Under the pieces are notes generated by a model, which was not told the DNA's origin, searched no databases, and worked only from the letters and a program-made list of their open reading frames with translations. Made by a program: the position numbers and the translations under genes. From Phragmites australis (taxonomy: Eukaryota > Streptophyta > Magnoliopsida > Poales > Poaceae), in contig NC_084929.1 of the NCBI RefSeq assembly GCF_958298935.1, positions 31,623,501 through 31,687,500 of the forward strand: a stretch of DNA of 64,000 nucleotides, read 5' to 3'. Each line of letters starts with the position of its first letter. The first letter of the stretch is position 1. Shown piece by piece: positions 1 through 12,218 of this stretch.

Positions 1-1568
1 CAAGGTCCATGTGTTGGTGTGTTGACACTGGGAAGCAACAAGAGCGAGCAAACATGCATGCCCATCAGAAGACAGAGTGGGATTGCACTGTTGTAGTGGA
101 AAATCCACATCAACAGAAAATGGCATCCATGGATTTCATAATTGTCCACAAAAGAAAAGTAATGCATCATTGAGGTGATGCATTCTAGAAGTTTGCATAT
201 ACAGAGAGAAAGAATAGCACTAAAAATGTAATAGAAAACTGTATATATAAGAAGCAATGATGAATTTTGATCATTGACAGAAAAAGAAACTAGAACAAGC
301 TATCATCTTAGTTGTGCAAATAGAAAATAACTGAATTGCACTTGTAATTTAGATCATTTTGTACTGCAGTTTCTGCTCATCGAATTAATGAAATTTTGCA
401 CCTTAACAGAAAACAAAATTAGGGCACGCTAAAAACTCCTATTACTCGGAGATAATGGAAAAGTTACAAATTGCTTGTGATTTTAGGCCAGTTTTCACAA
501 TCTTGCTACGGTTTTCATCTGATATAACCGATACAAATTACACACGAAAGGAAAATTAGTAAACAAAAAATTGTAAATAAGTTTAAGTTAAAAAGAATGC
601 GAAATACAGTCTAGTTGTAACTATAAGCCAGTTTTGACCTCATCTACAAGTTCCATCTTGAACATAATACATTAAACTTGAGCGCAGCTATTTAAATGTG
701 TGTTTGGTTTGGCCTAATGCACATGCGGATTCCATCTTTTTAATGTTGAGTTTTACCTAACTTGCAGTATGATTAAAATACAAATCACGTTACTAAAATA
801 ATTTTTATTTCAGCAATCTGATCCCCACTGGGAATCATGACCAGTTGAACTTAGTAGCTGGTAGGAACAGGGAGTTGGTAAAGATATCATACATGACTAA
901 ATTAAATGTTTCTCAAAGCAACTGTCCTTGATACAGGAACCTAATCAAAATCGCTGCAAGTCGCACTCTAAGTGATGATTTGAATCACTAGTATCTTTCT
1001 AAAAGGGTGTCAAGACTCAAGATAACTACAAATCATTGCAAGAACACTCACAAGGTACTTCTCTGGTCTGTTCTATCCTTCTGTGGATGACTTCAAACGG
1101 TACTGTGGTTTCGTTACTCGGTAATGGAAATAGAGTTTCTGCGTGTTTAAAAAAAAAAAGCACACTCACAACGTTGCTAACGACGCTACCAACGATGGGG
1201 CGCAATCTATCTGCACTTCCCACGACAAGAGGAAAAGATTTCTAGACCCAATTTTTTAGATAGAAAAAACTGAACCCGAATTATTCACAAAGCTAAACTC
1301 TCCCGAGTTCCCCAGGTTCATTGATCCTAGGAACATACGCGATGATCAAAACTGAAACAGTTCAACATATGTTGCCTGATGAAGCAGTAGAGGAATGGTT
1401 TGTGAATTTTGATTTCAACTACTTAAGTTCTCCAAATAACAAAGTCCGGAACCATGTGGCATCAAGATATCAGTTTTATGATGCGTACAGACAATCACAG
1501 AGAGCTAGCTAGGCCAACGGGATGATGGATAAGTTCGGCGCAAGAAAGGGGATGGCGCGGATGCTTAC
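1..1568 (-). other. AT-rich segment, presumed intron 1 of the FQR1-like gene
   Basis: This stretch is about 60-65% A+T and carries no convincing coding exon on either strand. It lies directly downstream, on the minus strand, of a splice donor (GTAAGC, 1568-1563) that ends the short coding exon at 1591-1569, so I read it as the beginning of a long first intron. I looked for the expected next exon, which in this family begins near the YYSMYGH motif, and did not find it. The rest of the gene would lie left of the window. The open frame at 1321-1512 resembles no family I know. Confidence 0.4.
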
Positions 1569-1591
1569 ACGACGTAGACCTTGACCGCCAT
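1569..1591 (-). CDS. First coding exon of an FQR1/WrbA-like NAD(P)H:quinone oxidoreductase (partial)
   Basis: On the minus strand an ATG at 1591 opens MAVKVYVV and runs straight into a consensus donor, GT|GTAAGC, splitting the last valine codon (phase 2). MAVKVYVV is the N-terminus of plant FQR1-type flavodoxin-like quinone reductases (WrbA family), in which YYSMYGH, the FMN phosphate-binding loop, follows at once; these grass genes also break early in the coding region. The family makes FMN-dependent two-electron reductions of quinones in the cytosol and at membranes, and is auxin-responsive in Arabidopsis. About 120 nt upstream there is a TATA box and a pyrimidine-rich leader, as expected for a real gene start. 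Only eight residues are visible, so the assignment rests on the exact N-terminal match plus donor and promoter context. An orphaned first exon is the alternative. Confidence 0.55.
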
Positions 1592-1708
1592 TGGAGAAGG
1601 GTCGGAGCTCCTCGGATCTGAGATCTGGAGCCAGGGGAGGAAGGAGGCTGGCGTTGTCTTTGTTTAATGAGCCCGATGAAGAATGGCAGTGGAGAAGGGG
1701 AGAGAGAG

Positions 1709-1717
1709 TATTTATAG
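1709..1717 (-). promoter_or_regulatory. TATA box of the FQR1-like gene
   Basis: Read on the minus strand the bases give CCCTATAAATACTC, a strong plant TATA box, followed by a CT-rich stretch (CTCTCTCTCCCC) typical of plant transcription starts. It lies about 120 nt upstream of the ATG at 1591. A MITE begins only about 15 bp further upstream, so the distal promoter is interrupted. Confidence 0.6.
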
Positions 1718-1730
1718 GGCCGGGCTCGCA

Positions 1731-1899
1731 GAGATAAATTTTATGAGACCGGATCTCACCGTGAGACCCGGTCTGTGTTTTGACATATGTCTCTACATAT
1801 GCAGACATGTACACGCACGTACCATAGGATCATACGTGAACGGCGCGGATGAGGGTCTCACCGAGATCTCACGCGTGCGGGTCTCATAAAATTTATCTC
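1731..1899. mobile_element. 169-bp MITE with GAGATAAATTTTATGAGACC inverted ends
   Basis: The element starts GAGATAAATTTTATGAGACC and ends with its exact reverse complement, a 20-bp perfect terminal inverted repeat. GGGCTCGC occurs on both sides (1722-1729 and 1902-1909), a likely 8-bp target duplication (9 bp with one mismatch), as expected for hAT or Mutator-type MITEs. It has no coding capacity. A 170-bp relative with similar termini lies at 44601-44770. It sits directly upstream of the TATA box of the FQR1-like gene. Confidence 0.75.
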
Positions 1900-4023
1900 C
1901 GGGGCTCGCGTCCGGTTTGATCCGGAGAAGCTGCCAAGTGGATCCACCGTGGCGTGCGCCGCCACGTCACGCGCAGCTCCGATCATGGAACCAAGGGCTT
2001 AGATTGAGCGGTGAGGCCACTGCACAAGCATCGTTGTCGTGCAGAGCAACAGATGTCAAGGCTGATGATCTGTAGATGAGAAGTGCTGAAGATTTTCAAG
2101 TTTCAGCGGTACGCGAACACTTTCAGTAGCAGTTAATCCTACATCACGTACACTAGTCAAGAAATAGAAAGATTTTTTCCGTCTGAAAATTTCCCGAAAA
2201 GCTAACTATTTATGCTTGACAGCTTGCTCGGAGACCAATCGTGTCTCATCAAGCTGGCAGGGATTAAACCTCGACCTTTTGATTCATCTCCAATCACATC
2301 GAGATGCCTCCCATGTCAGTGTCACCACCAACCCTGACGGGCGAGGCCACAGTTCTGAAAGTTTTTTTTTTTTTTAGCTTCAGACTAGGTACAAGTGTAG
2401 TATCTGAACACACGTATACTTCATCCACACTTAAAGATTTATAAGCTATACGCATGTACACTGAATAGGATTACGAAGCTTTTGACTCCACTAGCGACGG
2501 AGACATCACGTTACTATTATGATCCACTGACACCTAAGGCTATTTGAAATAAATCATTTCTCTGGAGCATTGCCGCCGTGTTAGCAGCACGTTCGTCAGT
2601 TCTGGAAGCTGTCATAGCAAGGAGGCAGGGATCGATTTCAAAGGCTCGATCGATCGATCCGTGCAAAGAACTGCAGCCTGGAGGACCAAAAGTCTTGAAG
2701 CATGCGAGATTGATGGCATCAGTTTTGTGCTATGATGTTGCCACTTCAGCCATGCAATGGATCGATTACTCGCCTTCTTCTGGTCAGCAGATGAGCTAGC
2801 TGGGGACGACGAGTCGAGCTGCTAGTGTATCTCTGTTAGGAGGCTGCCCTTGTATGATGGGCCAGGCGTGCAGGAGGAGCATTCATTTCACCTTCGAGCT
2901 AACATTTCATCCATCTCATCTCACGGATCTTTGTTGTAAAGTTGCAGCGTCAATGATGGGTTCGTTTGCCTCTGATGGATTGGTGTGATACCTGTTCTTG
3001 TTTCCCGGTCCCTTGGCGCCGGAAAAGAGCTCATGTGTTCATGCGTGCCTGTGTGCATGGATGGAACGTTCGTGTTCGTGCGTAGCTTCACCTTCAAGGC
3101 TGTCGCGCCATCATGCACGACGATATTTTTTTTGTCCACCTCTTCTTCTTTCGGCAGCCAGGCGGGCGGGCCCATCGATCCGCGCACTGATCTGAACACA
3201 TGAGACAGGATACCATTTTTCTTTTATAAGTTCATGCATCCTGATGCGTGACCAAATTGTGGCAAGAGCCGAAAAGGCCGCATGGGGAAAGATGCATGGC
3301 CCAACTACACAAAGCTGTTACTACATTTCAACCGTCTTTTTTTTTCAACAACCCCTGTGAGACGTTAGATACGTATTCAATGACTCACAGCCGTCTTCAA
3401 ACTCTCGATGACTCCCTCGTGCTCGCAATCTTCCGTCCCTCAATCGAGTTCGCGTGCTCGCCCCCATCTCCCGTCCTCCTCCATCTAGAACCGTTGGCGG
3501 TCTCGTTGCTAGATCTGTTGCCGCGCTAACCTGTCGTCCTTGCCTCCCCGCACCGGCACTAACCCACCAGCCATCATCCGCCACACATGATCCGCAACAC
3601 CCTCATCGTATTGCCGCTCTGCCCCACACCCATCTCCTCCGCCAGACCGGCCTCCCTCCCTAGAATCTTTTTTTAAGTCCGACGACGAAGAAACCCTCCC
3701 CCTACACACACCAAATCAACCCCTCCTCTAACCAGTCGATGTTCTTCGTCACCTGATCGATCTCTCTCGTTTTCACACACCTTATCATTAGGAGGTGTGC
3801 AATTCTAATAAGACTCTACCAGCCCAACACAGCCCATCTAAGACTTCATAAGCCCGAAGAATTTGGGCCAGATCGGGAGTCTCGGAGAGCCCAGATCTGC
3901 CACTTCACCTGAACCAGAAAATTGGCCATGCCGCACTGCCACTGAGCTGACCACAACACGATGGCATAACGATGCTGTCGGTTTGTCCAGACGCGAGCTT
4001 GCTGCGCTAGTTCACTTGCCGCA
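1900..4023. other. Intergenic region, nothing recognised
   Basis: This stretch separates the divergent FQR1-like and receptor-kinase genes. It contains a CT-rich segment at about 3380-3720 that looks like 5' leader or transposon-borne genic sequence, and moderately GC-rich text at 2560-3190. Short open frames there (for example 2578-2799 and 3248-3529) have no recognisable motif or splice context. It should contain the promoter of the receptor kinase, but I see no clear TATA box at a suitable distance from 4024. Confidence 0.5.
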
Positions 4024-6174
4024 ATGGCGGCCAACCACCAGCTCTGCCTCTGCCTCGCCCTGCTTCTGCTGCTTCTCCCCGCTGCTTCCCTTGCCAGGGA
4101 CACCATCACGCCTGGCCAGCCACTACGGGGCAACGACACGCTCGTCTCGGCCGGCGCCGGCGGCTTCACGCTCGGGTTCTTCACCCCGCCGGGATCCAAC
4201 AGCACGTACGTCGGCGTCTGGTACGCCAAAGTGTCCCTCCGCACCGTCGTCTGGGTCGCCAACCGCGCCGACCCCGTCCGCGGCGCGGTGGAGGACAACG
4301 CCGGCGCCACCCTCTCCGTCTCCCGTGACTGCACGCTCGCCGTCACGGACGCCAACTCCACCGTGGTCTGGTCGGTGTCCCCGCCGACGGGCGCGGTGGA
4401 CGGCGGCCTGTGCACGGCGCGGATCCAGGACGACGGCAACCTGGTCGTCTCCGACCAGCGCGGCCACGTGGCGTGGCAGGGGTTCGACCACCCCACGGAC
4501 ACGCTGCTCCCGGGGATGCGGATCGGGGTGGACTTCGCCGCCGGCAAGAACATGACGCTGACGGCGTGGACGAGCCCCTCCGACCCGTCGCCGAGCCCCG
4601 TCGTGGCGACGATGGACACGTCCGGCGACCCGGAGGTGTTCGTCTGGAACGGGCCCAACAAGGTGTGGCGCTCCGGGCCCTGGGACGGCGTGCAGTTCAC
4701 CGGCGTCCCGGACACCGTCACCTACCGGGGCTTCACCTTCCGCTTCGTCAACAACGCCCGGGAGGTCACCTACAGCTTCCAGGTGCGCAACACGAGCATC
4801 GTGACGCGACTGGCGCTGAACAGCACGGGCGTCGGCGGCGGGCTGCTGCAGCGGTGGACGTGGGTGGAGGCGGCCGGCGCGTGGAACCTCTACTGGTACG
4901 CGCCCAAGGACCAGTGCGACGCCGTCTCGCCGTGCGGGCCCAACGGGGTGTGCGACACCAACACCGTGCCGGTCTGCTCTTGCCTCCGCGGCTTCACGCC
5001 GCGGTCGCCGGCGTCGTGGGCGCTGCGGGACGGCCGGGACGGGTGCGTGCGGGAGACGCCGCTGGACTGCGCCAACGGCACCGACGGGTTCACGGTGCTG
5101 CCGCACGCCAAGGTGCCGGACACGACAAGCGCAGTGGTGGACTTCGACGCCAGCCTGGGGCAGTGCAGGCAGAGGTGCCTGAGGAACTGCTCGTGCACGG
5201 CGTACGCCACCGCCAACCTCAGCGGCGAGCCCGGCCACCGCGGCTGCGTCATGTGGACCGGCGGCCTCGCCGACCTCCGCGTGTACCCGGGCTACGGCCA
5301 GGACCTCTACGTCCGCCTCGCCGCTGCCGATCTCGGTACGTTGCACTTCACTTCGTCTACGTATACCATTCGCTTTATTATTATTATTTTGTCATTCTGC
5401 CGTGTCATGATTCATGTCAGTTGGTGAAATCTTGGTATCAATCATCCAGGTTTCAGCATAATTTTAACTAAATTCGTAAAGCTCCTAAAGCTATCGCCTT
5501 TTTACAAACAAGCTTTCAGTCTCCACTTTTTTCTCCTATACAATGCAGAAGAGTTATTGAGCCTCTCAACTAGAAAAGGACTAAGGACATCTTTAAGCAT
5601 CTGATCTGAAGTTATCTGTAATCATTCCGGCATCTGTAGCTTATCCCCATCAAACAGTAGTGAAGAAGCCAGAACATTTTCTCACCCTTTTTTTATTTTC
5701 AGTTAGTGCTACTGCTAGAGCAGTCGGAAGCACATCCTCTGCCATTGGACAGAGGACAGTAGTAGCTTATCATCCTTATCTTAGTCCGGTAGTATTTGTA
5801 GTTTGTAAGATAAAATAAAATGATTTATTTTTTAAAATAAAGATAATATGACTCAATCAGATGTTCTCAATTTACCTACAGCTCCAACTCTAAAGATTTT
5901 TGAAACTAGAAATGGCTAGCTCAAAAATCTCTTGGAACTATCTATGCCAAACAGAACCAACCTCCCTAAGAAACATCAAGCGCGTTATACATAGCAGAAC
6001 TGTTTACGGTAGATGCGCAAGAAAGTTTTGACTGAACCTATTGGCCACGGCATGGATACACGTAGCTTCCAATTTCTCAGGCGCACTATGCGATGTAGAT
6101 GGGCGAGGAGGTGAGCAGTGTTTGAGTAATTTTGAGAGAGTTTGAGAGAGTAAGTAGTGTTTTTTGATTGATGG

Positions 6175-6212
<38 letters not shown>

Positions 6213-9200
6213 CATGTATACATGTATATATATATACATGTATATATGTATGTTCAAAGGGCATGAACATGTCCGTTCAATAGTGAATGATTGCTCTTTG
6301 GATAATAATTGAAAAACAGTTATATTTGCTAATGATATTTGATCACATGTTTAATTATGAAGAGATATCTTTTTTAACAAGCAGGACCCACGTACAAAAT
6401 AGACATACACTGAGCCAGATATAGATTGAACCTGGCCATCCCATGTTTAGTCAGGTCTTCAAGTTTCTTCATTTCCAAGATGTTTCCTTTTTTAGGCTGG
6501 TCTCCAAGTTTCACGCCCGAGTAGAAATGTTTCCTTGTATTGTTTTTTTTAAGGAAACCAACAAGAGAGCTACCCGATGTATTAATAATAAGAAGATTTG
6601 GGGACTATATATGGGTGCCTCTCCAAACCCAAGAGATAGAGCCTATTCTCGCGCTGTGCATTGTGTCTTTCAGATGCTGAGTCTTCTACTCCTAACCCTG
6701 ATGTCACCTGATGGTGCCATCAAATGAATAGCATAGGTGATTTGATAGCTGTGGAATCGATTCGATTCCAAGCAACTCTGGACCCCTTGAGAAGACCTCC
6801 GTGCCTGTCCAATCATGCACACACACGGTTCATCCTTCGTATAGCTGCACATGTGAGAACACAAAATTGACCAGACCAAATATCATGTCCATTTCAAGTT
6901 ATAATGTGGTACAGCTACTGCACTGTTCCAGACTTCCAGTCCCAATCTGATCTCCCAACCCTACTAGTGCTAAGCAAACTGGGCACGGCATTTTCTTTTC
7001 CCCAAGAAGAAATCAAACACGACATTTTTTCGTGTTGCAGCAGTAAAAGTCACTGATGACACCTCATCCAGCCCCAATTTTTGCTAATGGTGCATGTGTA
7101 ATTTTTCTGTAAGTACGATGGCGACCAATCGGTAGGTCTAAATACCGTAGCGGATCACGAAACATTGAGGCCAATTAATGAATCAACCGTGTCGGATCAC
7201 GAAACATTGAGGCCAATTAATGAATCAACCGTGTCTAAGAACAATTAGACAGAGATACCTAAATCCACATGTGATCCTGAATGCTGGCAGTGTAAAGGTG
7301 ATCTTCACGTGAAACAGCTGTATAAGATAGTACAGTTATCCACGAAAAGTCTTATCTTTTCTGCACGGGCCAATTAAATAAAGAAACACCAAAGGAAAGG
7401 CAAAAAAGGTGGAAAAAGGGATAGGCCCTTCCTGCCATGGGGATTAACGACTAAGGGCATGCTTGTTTCAGGCTGCTTCTGACTTCTGCTTCTGTTAGAA
7501 GCTCAGAAGCCAAAACAAACGAGTTTGCTGAAAAGTGGTTCAGAAGTCAGAAGTCTGCTACTGAGAAAATGAACTAGAAGATGAGAAGCTAATTGGGAGT
7601 AGTTTTTCTGAGAAGTAGTGTACTGAGAAACCAAAAAATTGTTGTAAAATCCAACAACTAAAATCCAAAAGTAGCTTTTCAGAAAAGTTAAAAAAACCAA
7701 AAGCAGAAGCTCAAACAAACAGGTCCTAAAGGTCATTTATGACTAGCCGTGCATTAGATTCAGCTAGAAGGAAGCAGAAAATTTGCAAGTTTTGCATGTT
7801 GTGCGATCTAAAGAAAATGCATTAGATTGATGAAAAAGATAAGCCTGAACTGTTTGCGTTCTTTGCTGCAAGCCTGCAGCTTGAGAACTTGAGAAATGGT
7901 GTGCGTTCCTAGTGAACAAGGGAACTTGGCCAGAATCATAGAAGACGCTAAACTGTCTGTACCAAACAAACGGTATCAAAATTAAGTAATGTTAATTAGC
8001 AGCATGTGTCTTCAGTTTTTAAAGTAAATCATAAAAAAATAGCTGTGTGAGAATAGACATACCCAGAATAGTTGATGCATTCATGGGACTGTTGTTGCCT
8101 TGAAAGTTAGCACATGTGATTCAACTATCTGAAGACTCTCGAGTTCATATCAAAACAATCAAATAGTCCAGAGTCCAGGCGAGATCCTGCATTCATGTAG
8201 AACTGCTTCTGCAGCCTGTTGCTGACTCCTGCAAGATGGCACTCTAGTGAGCATGCTTTCCAGCAATATCACATGCCTCAGCGTCAGCGCTATAAAGAAA
8301 GTAAAATACCACGGTACTTCCCTGAGGAAGTGTGAGCAGAATGCAAGGGGATAAGAAACATTTGTCTGGGACTTAAGATCATCAGGACTGTATGGGCACT
8401 ACAGCACCCATTTACAATTTTTAAGCACAGTGCCTATGTGCATGAACCGATCAGTGACATTTCGGATCTCTAGGGTCACATACGATTTTTGGTTCTGAAG
8501 TGTCAAATCACGGAATATTAAGACCAACAAAACCAATCAGCCATGTCTAAATTCAGATGTGTTTCTGAGTTCTGATAAAGTGAAGGTGGATTTTTCACAT
8601 GAGTGATTGAGAGTTCAAGTCTATTTCCTTTTCCCCCTGTGGAACACCAGTCAAATAAAGGAACACGGAAAGAGAGGGAAAAGAAAGGCTAGGGGTACCG
8701 GGCTAGGGCCTTCTCAAAAGGGGATAAAGGTCATTTATGATGTGGCATGCGTTAGATCCACTCTGATCCAGTAGGACTGGTATGCTAAATTTGCATGTTA
8801 TTTGATCTAGTGGGGATAAAAATATGCATTTGATTGGTAAAGGAAAAATCCTTGAAATTTAATCGGTTTAGAAAAAAATAGCTATCAAGCTTCTTTCGTG
8901 GAAACTCAACGGAAGGCATTAGGTCCCCCGCAACAACAAAAAATGTGCCAAAATTAAGTAAGGCTAGGACCAAATGATCCGATAGAAAGGAATTTATCAA
9001 GTCACATAAGTAAGCTGCTCTCTAAAAAAAGTCACACGAGTAAGGAGCAATCATTAATCAAACATACCTGGATTAGCTGCTACCATCAGTCCGTCACAAA
9101 GGGCGTTGTCCTGTTGTTGCCTTCACAACTGGCAGGTTCTGAAATGATCCATGTGAACTTCTCAGATCTAACCAATTATCACTCCAGTCCAAAGTGCACG

Positions 9201-11971
9201 CTAGGTTCTGTAGGGCACTGCTGTTGCTGAGGTCAAGATGGTACAGCAGTCTCCTTTGCTTTCTAGCACCGTCGCACAGGTAAAATTTCACTGTTCCTTC
9301 CTACTGAACTGTTGGTGTTGTCTAGGGAAGCCAAGCATTAGTTTTAAACTGCGGGTCACCCCCCTTGCTACATGGGCATTACAGCATCTGCATCCAAGTC
9401 TAACTCTGCATCATTAGGTCACTGCTGTTGCTTGTGTATTGTGTGCAAGGCATTCCAGATCCATAGTTCCACGGCCCAGGCAAGCTGTGGACCCTCCGGA
9501 TGGTGAATGTTGTGTTCAGAATTCCACATATCAGGACCCCAAATTTAAGAGTCTGATAATTGGTAGGGCACGACAACGGACCACCTACTGGTTGTTGATC
9601 CCATGACATCCAGTACTCCACAAGCAAAGGTTGCATAAAGCATTTGACGCAACAACGTTAATTGTCCATCCGTGGTTAAGAATTTTTGCATCAACAAGTG
9701 AGCATCCATCCCTGCAAAAAATCATGTGCTGTACTTTAAATCTATCCAAAATGAAACAGATCAGAAGATGGGCTAATTCTGGAGGTTTACTACATTCACC
9801 CACCTATTGTTCTTTCAATGTAGATGTTCCAAAGTGAAATTTTCAACATGAAGCCTTTATTCTTAACGGTAGCAAAATGCAATTATGTTTTCTTGGCAAT
9901 AATCTTCACTCAGCAGCCCTATGAATTTTTACATTTTATCAGCAAACGGATTGCTCGCAATTCATATATAGCTTTATACTACTATGTATGCTATTTTCTA
10001 AGTAACACCTAGTCTAACACAGATATTAACATCGTAGGTGCAACCAAGTCCGTGATCAAACTTATTACTTATGATGTGTTGTACAGATTCAAGCAAGTCA
10101 AAGAAGAAGGTGCATATTATAGTTGCGGTACTTGTCAGCATAACTGCAGCGGCACTTGTTCTAGCGCTCACAGGGTTCTTCATTTGGAGAGGAAAGAAAA
10201 CTAAAGCAAGAAAACCAGGTGATATAGCATTTTTGCAGACAGTTGTTTACCATAAAGGGACAAAAATATGTTATCTTAAATTAAAAAAAGTAGAGATATA
10301 AACCAAACATTGGCAACTTGTTTCTGATGTCATTCTAACTTTGACATTTTCATAGGATCAAGCACATGGAGTGGTGGTTCCTGCAGTAAGGGGGGCCTTA
10401 ATGAAAGAAGTGATCATGGGGATGAACTCGAGCTTCCAATATACGATTTTGAGATAATAGTAGAAGCCACAGAAGGTTTCTCAAGCAGCAACAAGCTCGG
10501 CGAAGGTGGCTTCGGGCCTGTATACAAGGTACCAATCTCTATTTATATGATAGTTGTAGTACAGGAACATCCTAAGATTTCAAAAACAATTAAGAGTGGA
10601 ACCAGAAGCCCTGAATTGTTGACTAAATTTAACATCGCCAAGAACAGGATATCAAGCATTTCTAGTGTAATTGTGCATTGCAAGACATTACTAGTAGCCC
10701 AATAAACCAACAATGTTCACATGATTATAGTTTCTTCTAACTATGGACTAATACCACTACATGTCTGATTGAAAACTTTTTACTTCAAAACTACAGGGTA
10801 AGCTTGAGGATGGACAAGAAATAGCTGTTAAAAAACTTTCAAAAACATCAATACAGGGTCTTGATGAATTCAGGAATGAGGTTATGTTGATAGCTAAACT
10901 CCAGCATCGGAACCTTGTTCGACTGATTGGGTGCAGCATTTCTGGTCAAGAAAAGATACTTATATACGAATACATGGCAAATACAAGCTTGGACTACTTT
11001 CTATTTGGTATGCACTTAACCTTTATGAGCATCAAAATTCATAATCTCTCAAGGAAGAAATAACAATCTATCTATGTTACCAGACAAATCCAAGAGCATG
11101 CTACTCAACTGGCAAACGCGATACCATATAATAGAGGGAATCGCCCGAGGTCTACTGTATCTTCACCAGGACTCGAGATATAGAATAATCCACAGAGACC
11201 TGAAGACAAGCAACATTCTTTTGGATAAGGAGATGACTCCTAAAATTTCAGACTTTGGCATGGCAAGAATGTTTGGCAGTGATGACACAGAAATCAATAC
11301 TCTCAGAGTGGTTGGCACATAGTAAGTAACTTAGCGTTTTGACAGACAATTTAATCACCTAATATTGACAGTGCAATTTAATATCCTAATGTCAATGGTA
11401 TTTTACATGGTTCTACAGTGGTTATATGGCTCCCGAGTACGCAATGGATGGAGTGTTCTCAGTGAAATCAGATGTGTTTAGTTTTGGAGTCATAGTGCTA
11501 GAAATCATTACTGGTAAAAGGAACCGAGGTGTCTACAGCTACTCCGGTCACCTCAACCTTCTAGCTCATGTGAGCATCCATCCAGCTCATCAATTCTACA
11601 CAGGCAATGCTCACTAATTTAACTTAACAGTAATTTAGCAACTATTTCTGAATTTTTGCCAGGCCTGGAGCTTATTGAATGAGGGCAACAGCCTAGATTT
11701 AGTCGACGAGAATCTGAAAGGCTCCTTCAACTCAGACGAAGTGCTTAAATGCCTCAAAGTAGGGCTCCTATGCGTGCAAGAGAACCCCGACAACCGCCCC
11801 CTGATGTCCCAGGTGCTCCTGATGTTGGCCACCACTGACACTGCCTCGTTGCCAACTCCCAAGCAGCCTGGCTTTGCTGCAAGAAGAGCTGCGACAGAAG
11901 ACACATCGTTGAGCAAACCCGACTGCAGCATTGTGGACAGCATGACCATCACCATGGTCGAGGGTCGCTAA
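4024..11971 (+). CDS. G-type lectin S-receptor-like serine/threonine-protein kinase
   Basis: Seven exons join into one 841-aa frame: 4024-5335, 10087-10218, 10356-10528, 10797-11007, 11084-11321, 11419-11569 and 11663-11971, all with GT-AG borders and matching phases. Order of parts: signal peptide (1-24, leucine-rich, cut near AASLA), bulb-type mannose-binding lectin domain (about 26-150), S-locus glycoprotein domain (about 200-290), cysteine-rich EGF-like stretch (about 297-325), PAN/apple domain (about 345-430, ending [11 protein letters not shown]), one membrane helix (about 446-470) and a kinase domain. Kinase motifs are complete: [10 protein letters not shown] (530-539), lysine 551, HRD 646-648 (RD type), DFG 666-668, APE 693-695. 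The tail ends ITMVEGR, as in SRK-like kinases (DUF3403). It should act at the plasma membrane as a receptor for cell-wall, microbial or self signals; the ligand cannot be told. Intron 1 is unusually long (4.75 kb) and holds repeats and a MITE. No lesion is visible, so I consider it functional. Confidence 0.93.
6173..6252. repeat. TA/CATATA microsatellite in intron 1
   Basis: A pure (TA)n run of about 25 bp passes into CATATA and TGTATA variants, forming an ~80-bp AT-only tract inside intron 1 of the receptor kinase. Confidence 0.85.
7151..7234. repeat. Perfect 42-bp tandem duplication
   Basis: The 42-bp unit beginning CGGATCACGAAACATTGAGG occurs twice back to back (7151-7192 and 7193-7234) without a mismatch. 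It is therefore much younger than the diverged duplication in which it lies. Confidence 0.9.
7455..7726. mobile_element. Tourist-like (PIF/Harbinger-type) MITE, 272 bp
   Basis: The left end GGGCATGCTTGTTT and the right end AAACAAACAGGTCC form an imperfect inverted repeat, flanked by TAA on both sides (7452-7454 and 7727-7729). Its inside is rich in AGAAGC/GCTTCT motifs. The duplicated copy of the neighbourhood at about 8720-8740 reads GGGGATAAAGGTCATTT with no insert, which gives a natural empty site. Confidence 0.7.
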
Positions 11972-12218
11972 GCTTTAGCAGGCTATGTCTCCTATTGATC
12001 AGAGCACGAGATGTATATTGAGGAATACTAGAGTGGCACTAACTCTATTTTGCTTTGTTACCTTGTGTGATTGGCGAACATAGAATTGTAGAGGAATATA
12101 GTTTTGTGAATTGTGATTGTTTACTTGTAGCGTTGAATAGTGAGCAAAAATGTAATATTCATCCTAATAAAAAAAAAGAGATTGTAGATGTATTTGTAGA
12201 GCAAAGTGAAGGGCTGGT

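Larger units (their letters stand above)
7130..9300. repeat. Diverged direct duplication inside the receptor-kinase intron
   Basis: Text at about 7130-8270 recurs in diverged form at about 8455-9200. Shared landmarks in the same order are GATCACGAAACATTGAGG versus AATCACGGAATATTAAGA, the 'AATAAAGAAACACC' versus 'AATAAAGGAACACG' stretch, AAAGGTCATTTATGA in both, a TTTGCATGTT..TGATCTA block, and CTGTTGTTGCCTT. The left copy also contains a MITE (7455-7726) that is absent from the right copy. No coding content was recognised. Confidence 0.65.

Noticed and set aside
1321..1512. 63-codon plus-strand frame as a small gene
   Set aside because: No motif, no leader or splice signals, and it lies in the presumed intron of the minus-strand FQR1-like gene.
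4123..5346. 407-codon minus-strand open frame opposite the receptor-kinase first exon
   Set aside because: It mirrors the GC-rich coding exon, has Arg/Val/Ala-rich composition, and no known motif; the plus strand encodes clear lectin, SLG and PAN domains.
9094..9837. Open frames in the receptor-kinase intron as a nested gene
   Set aside because: Short frames on both strands with no domain; the text is partly explained by the diverged duplication.
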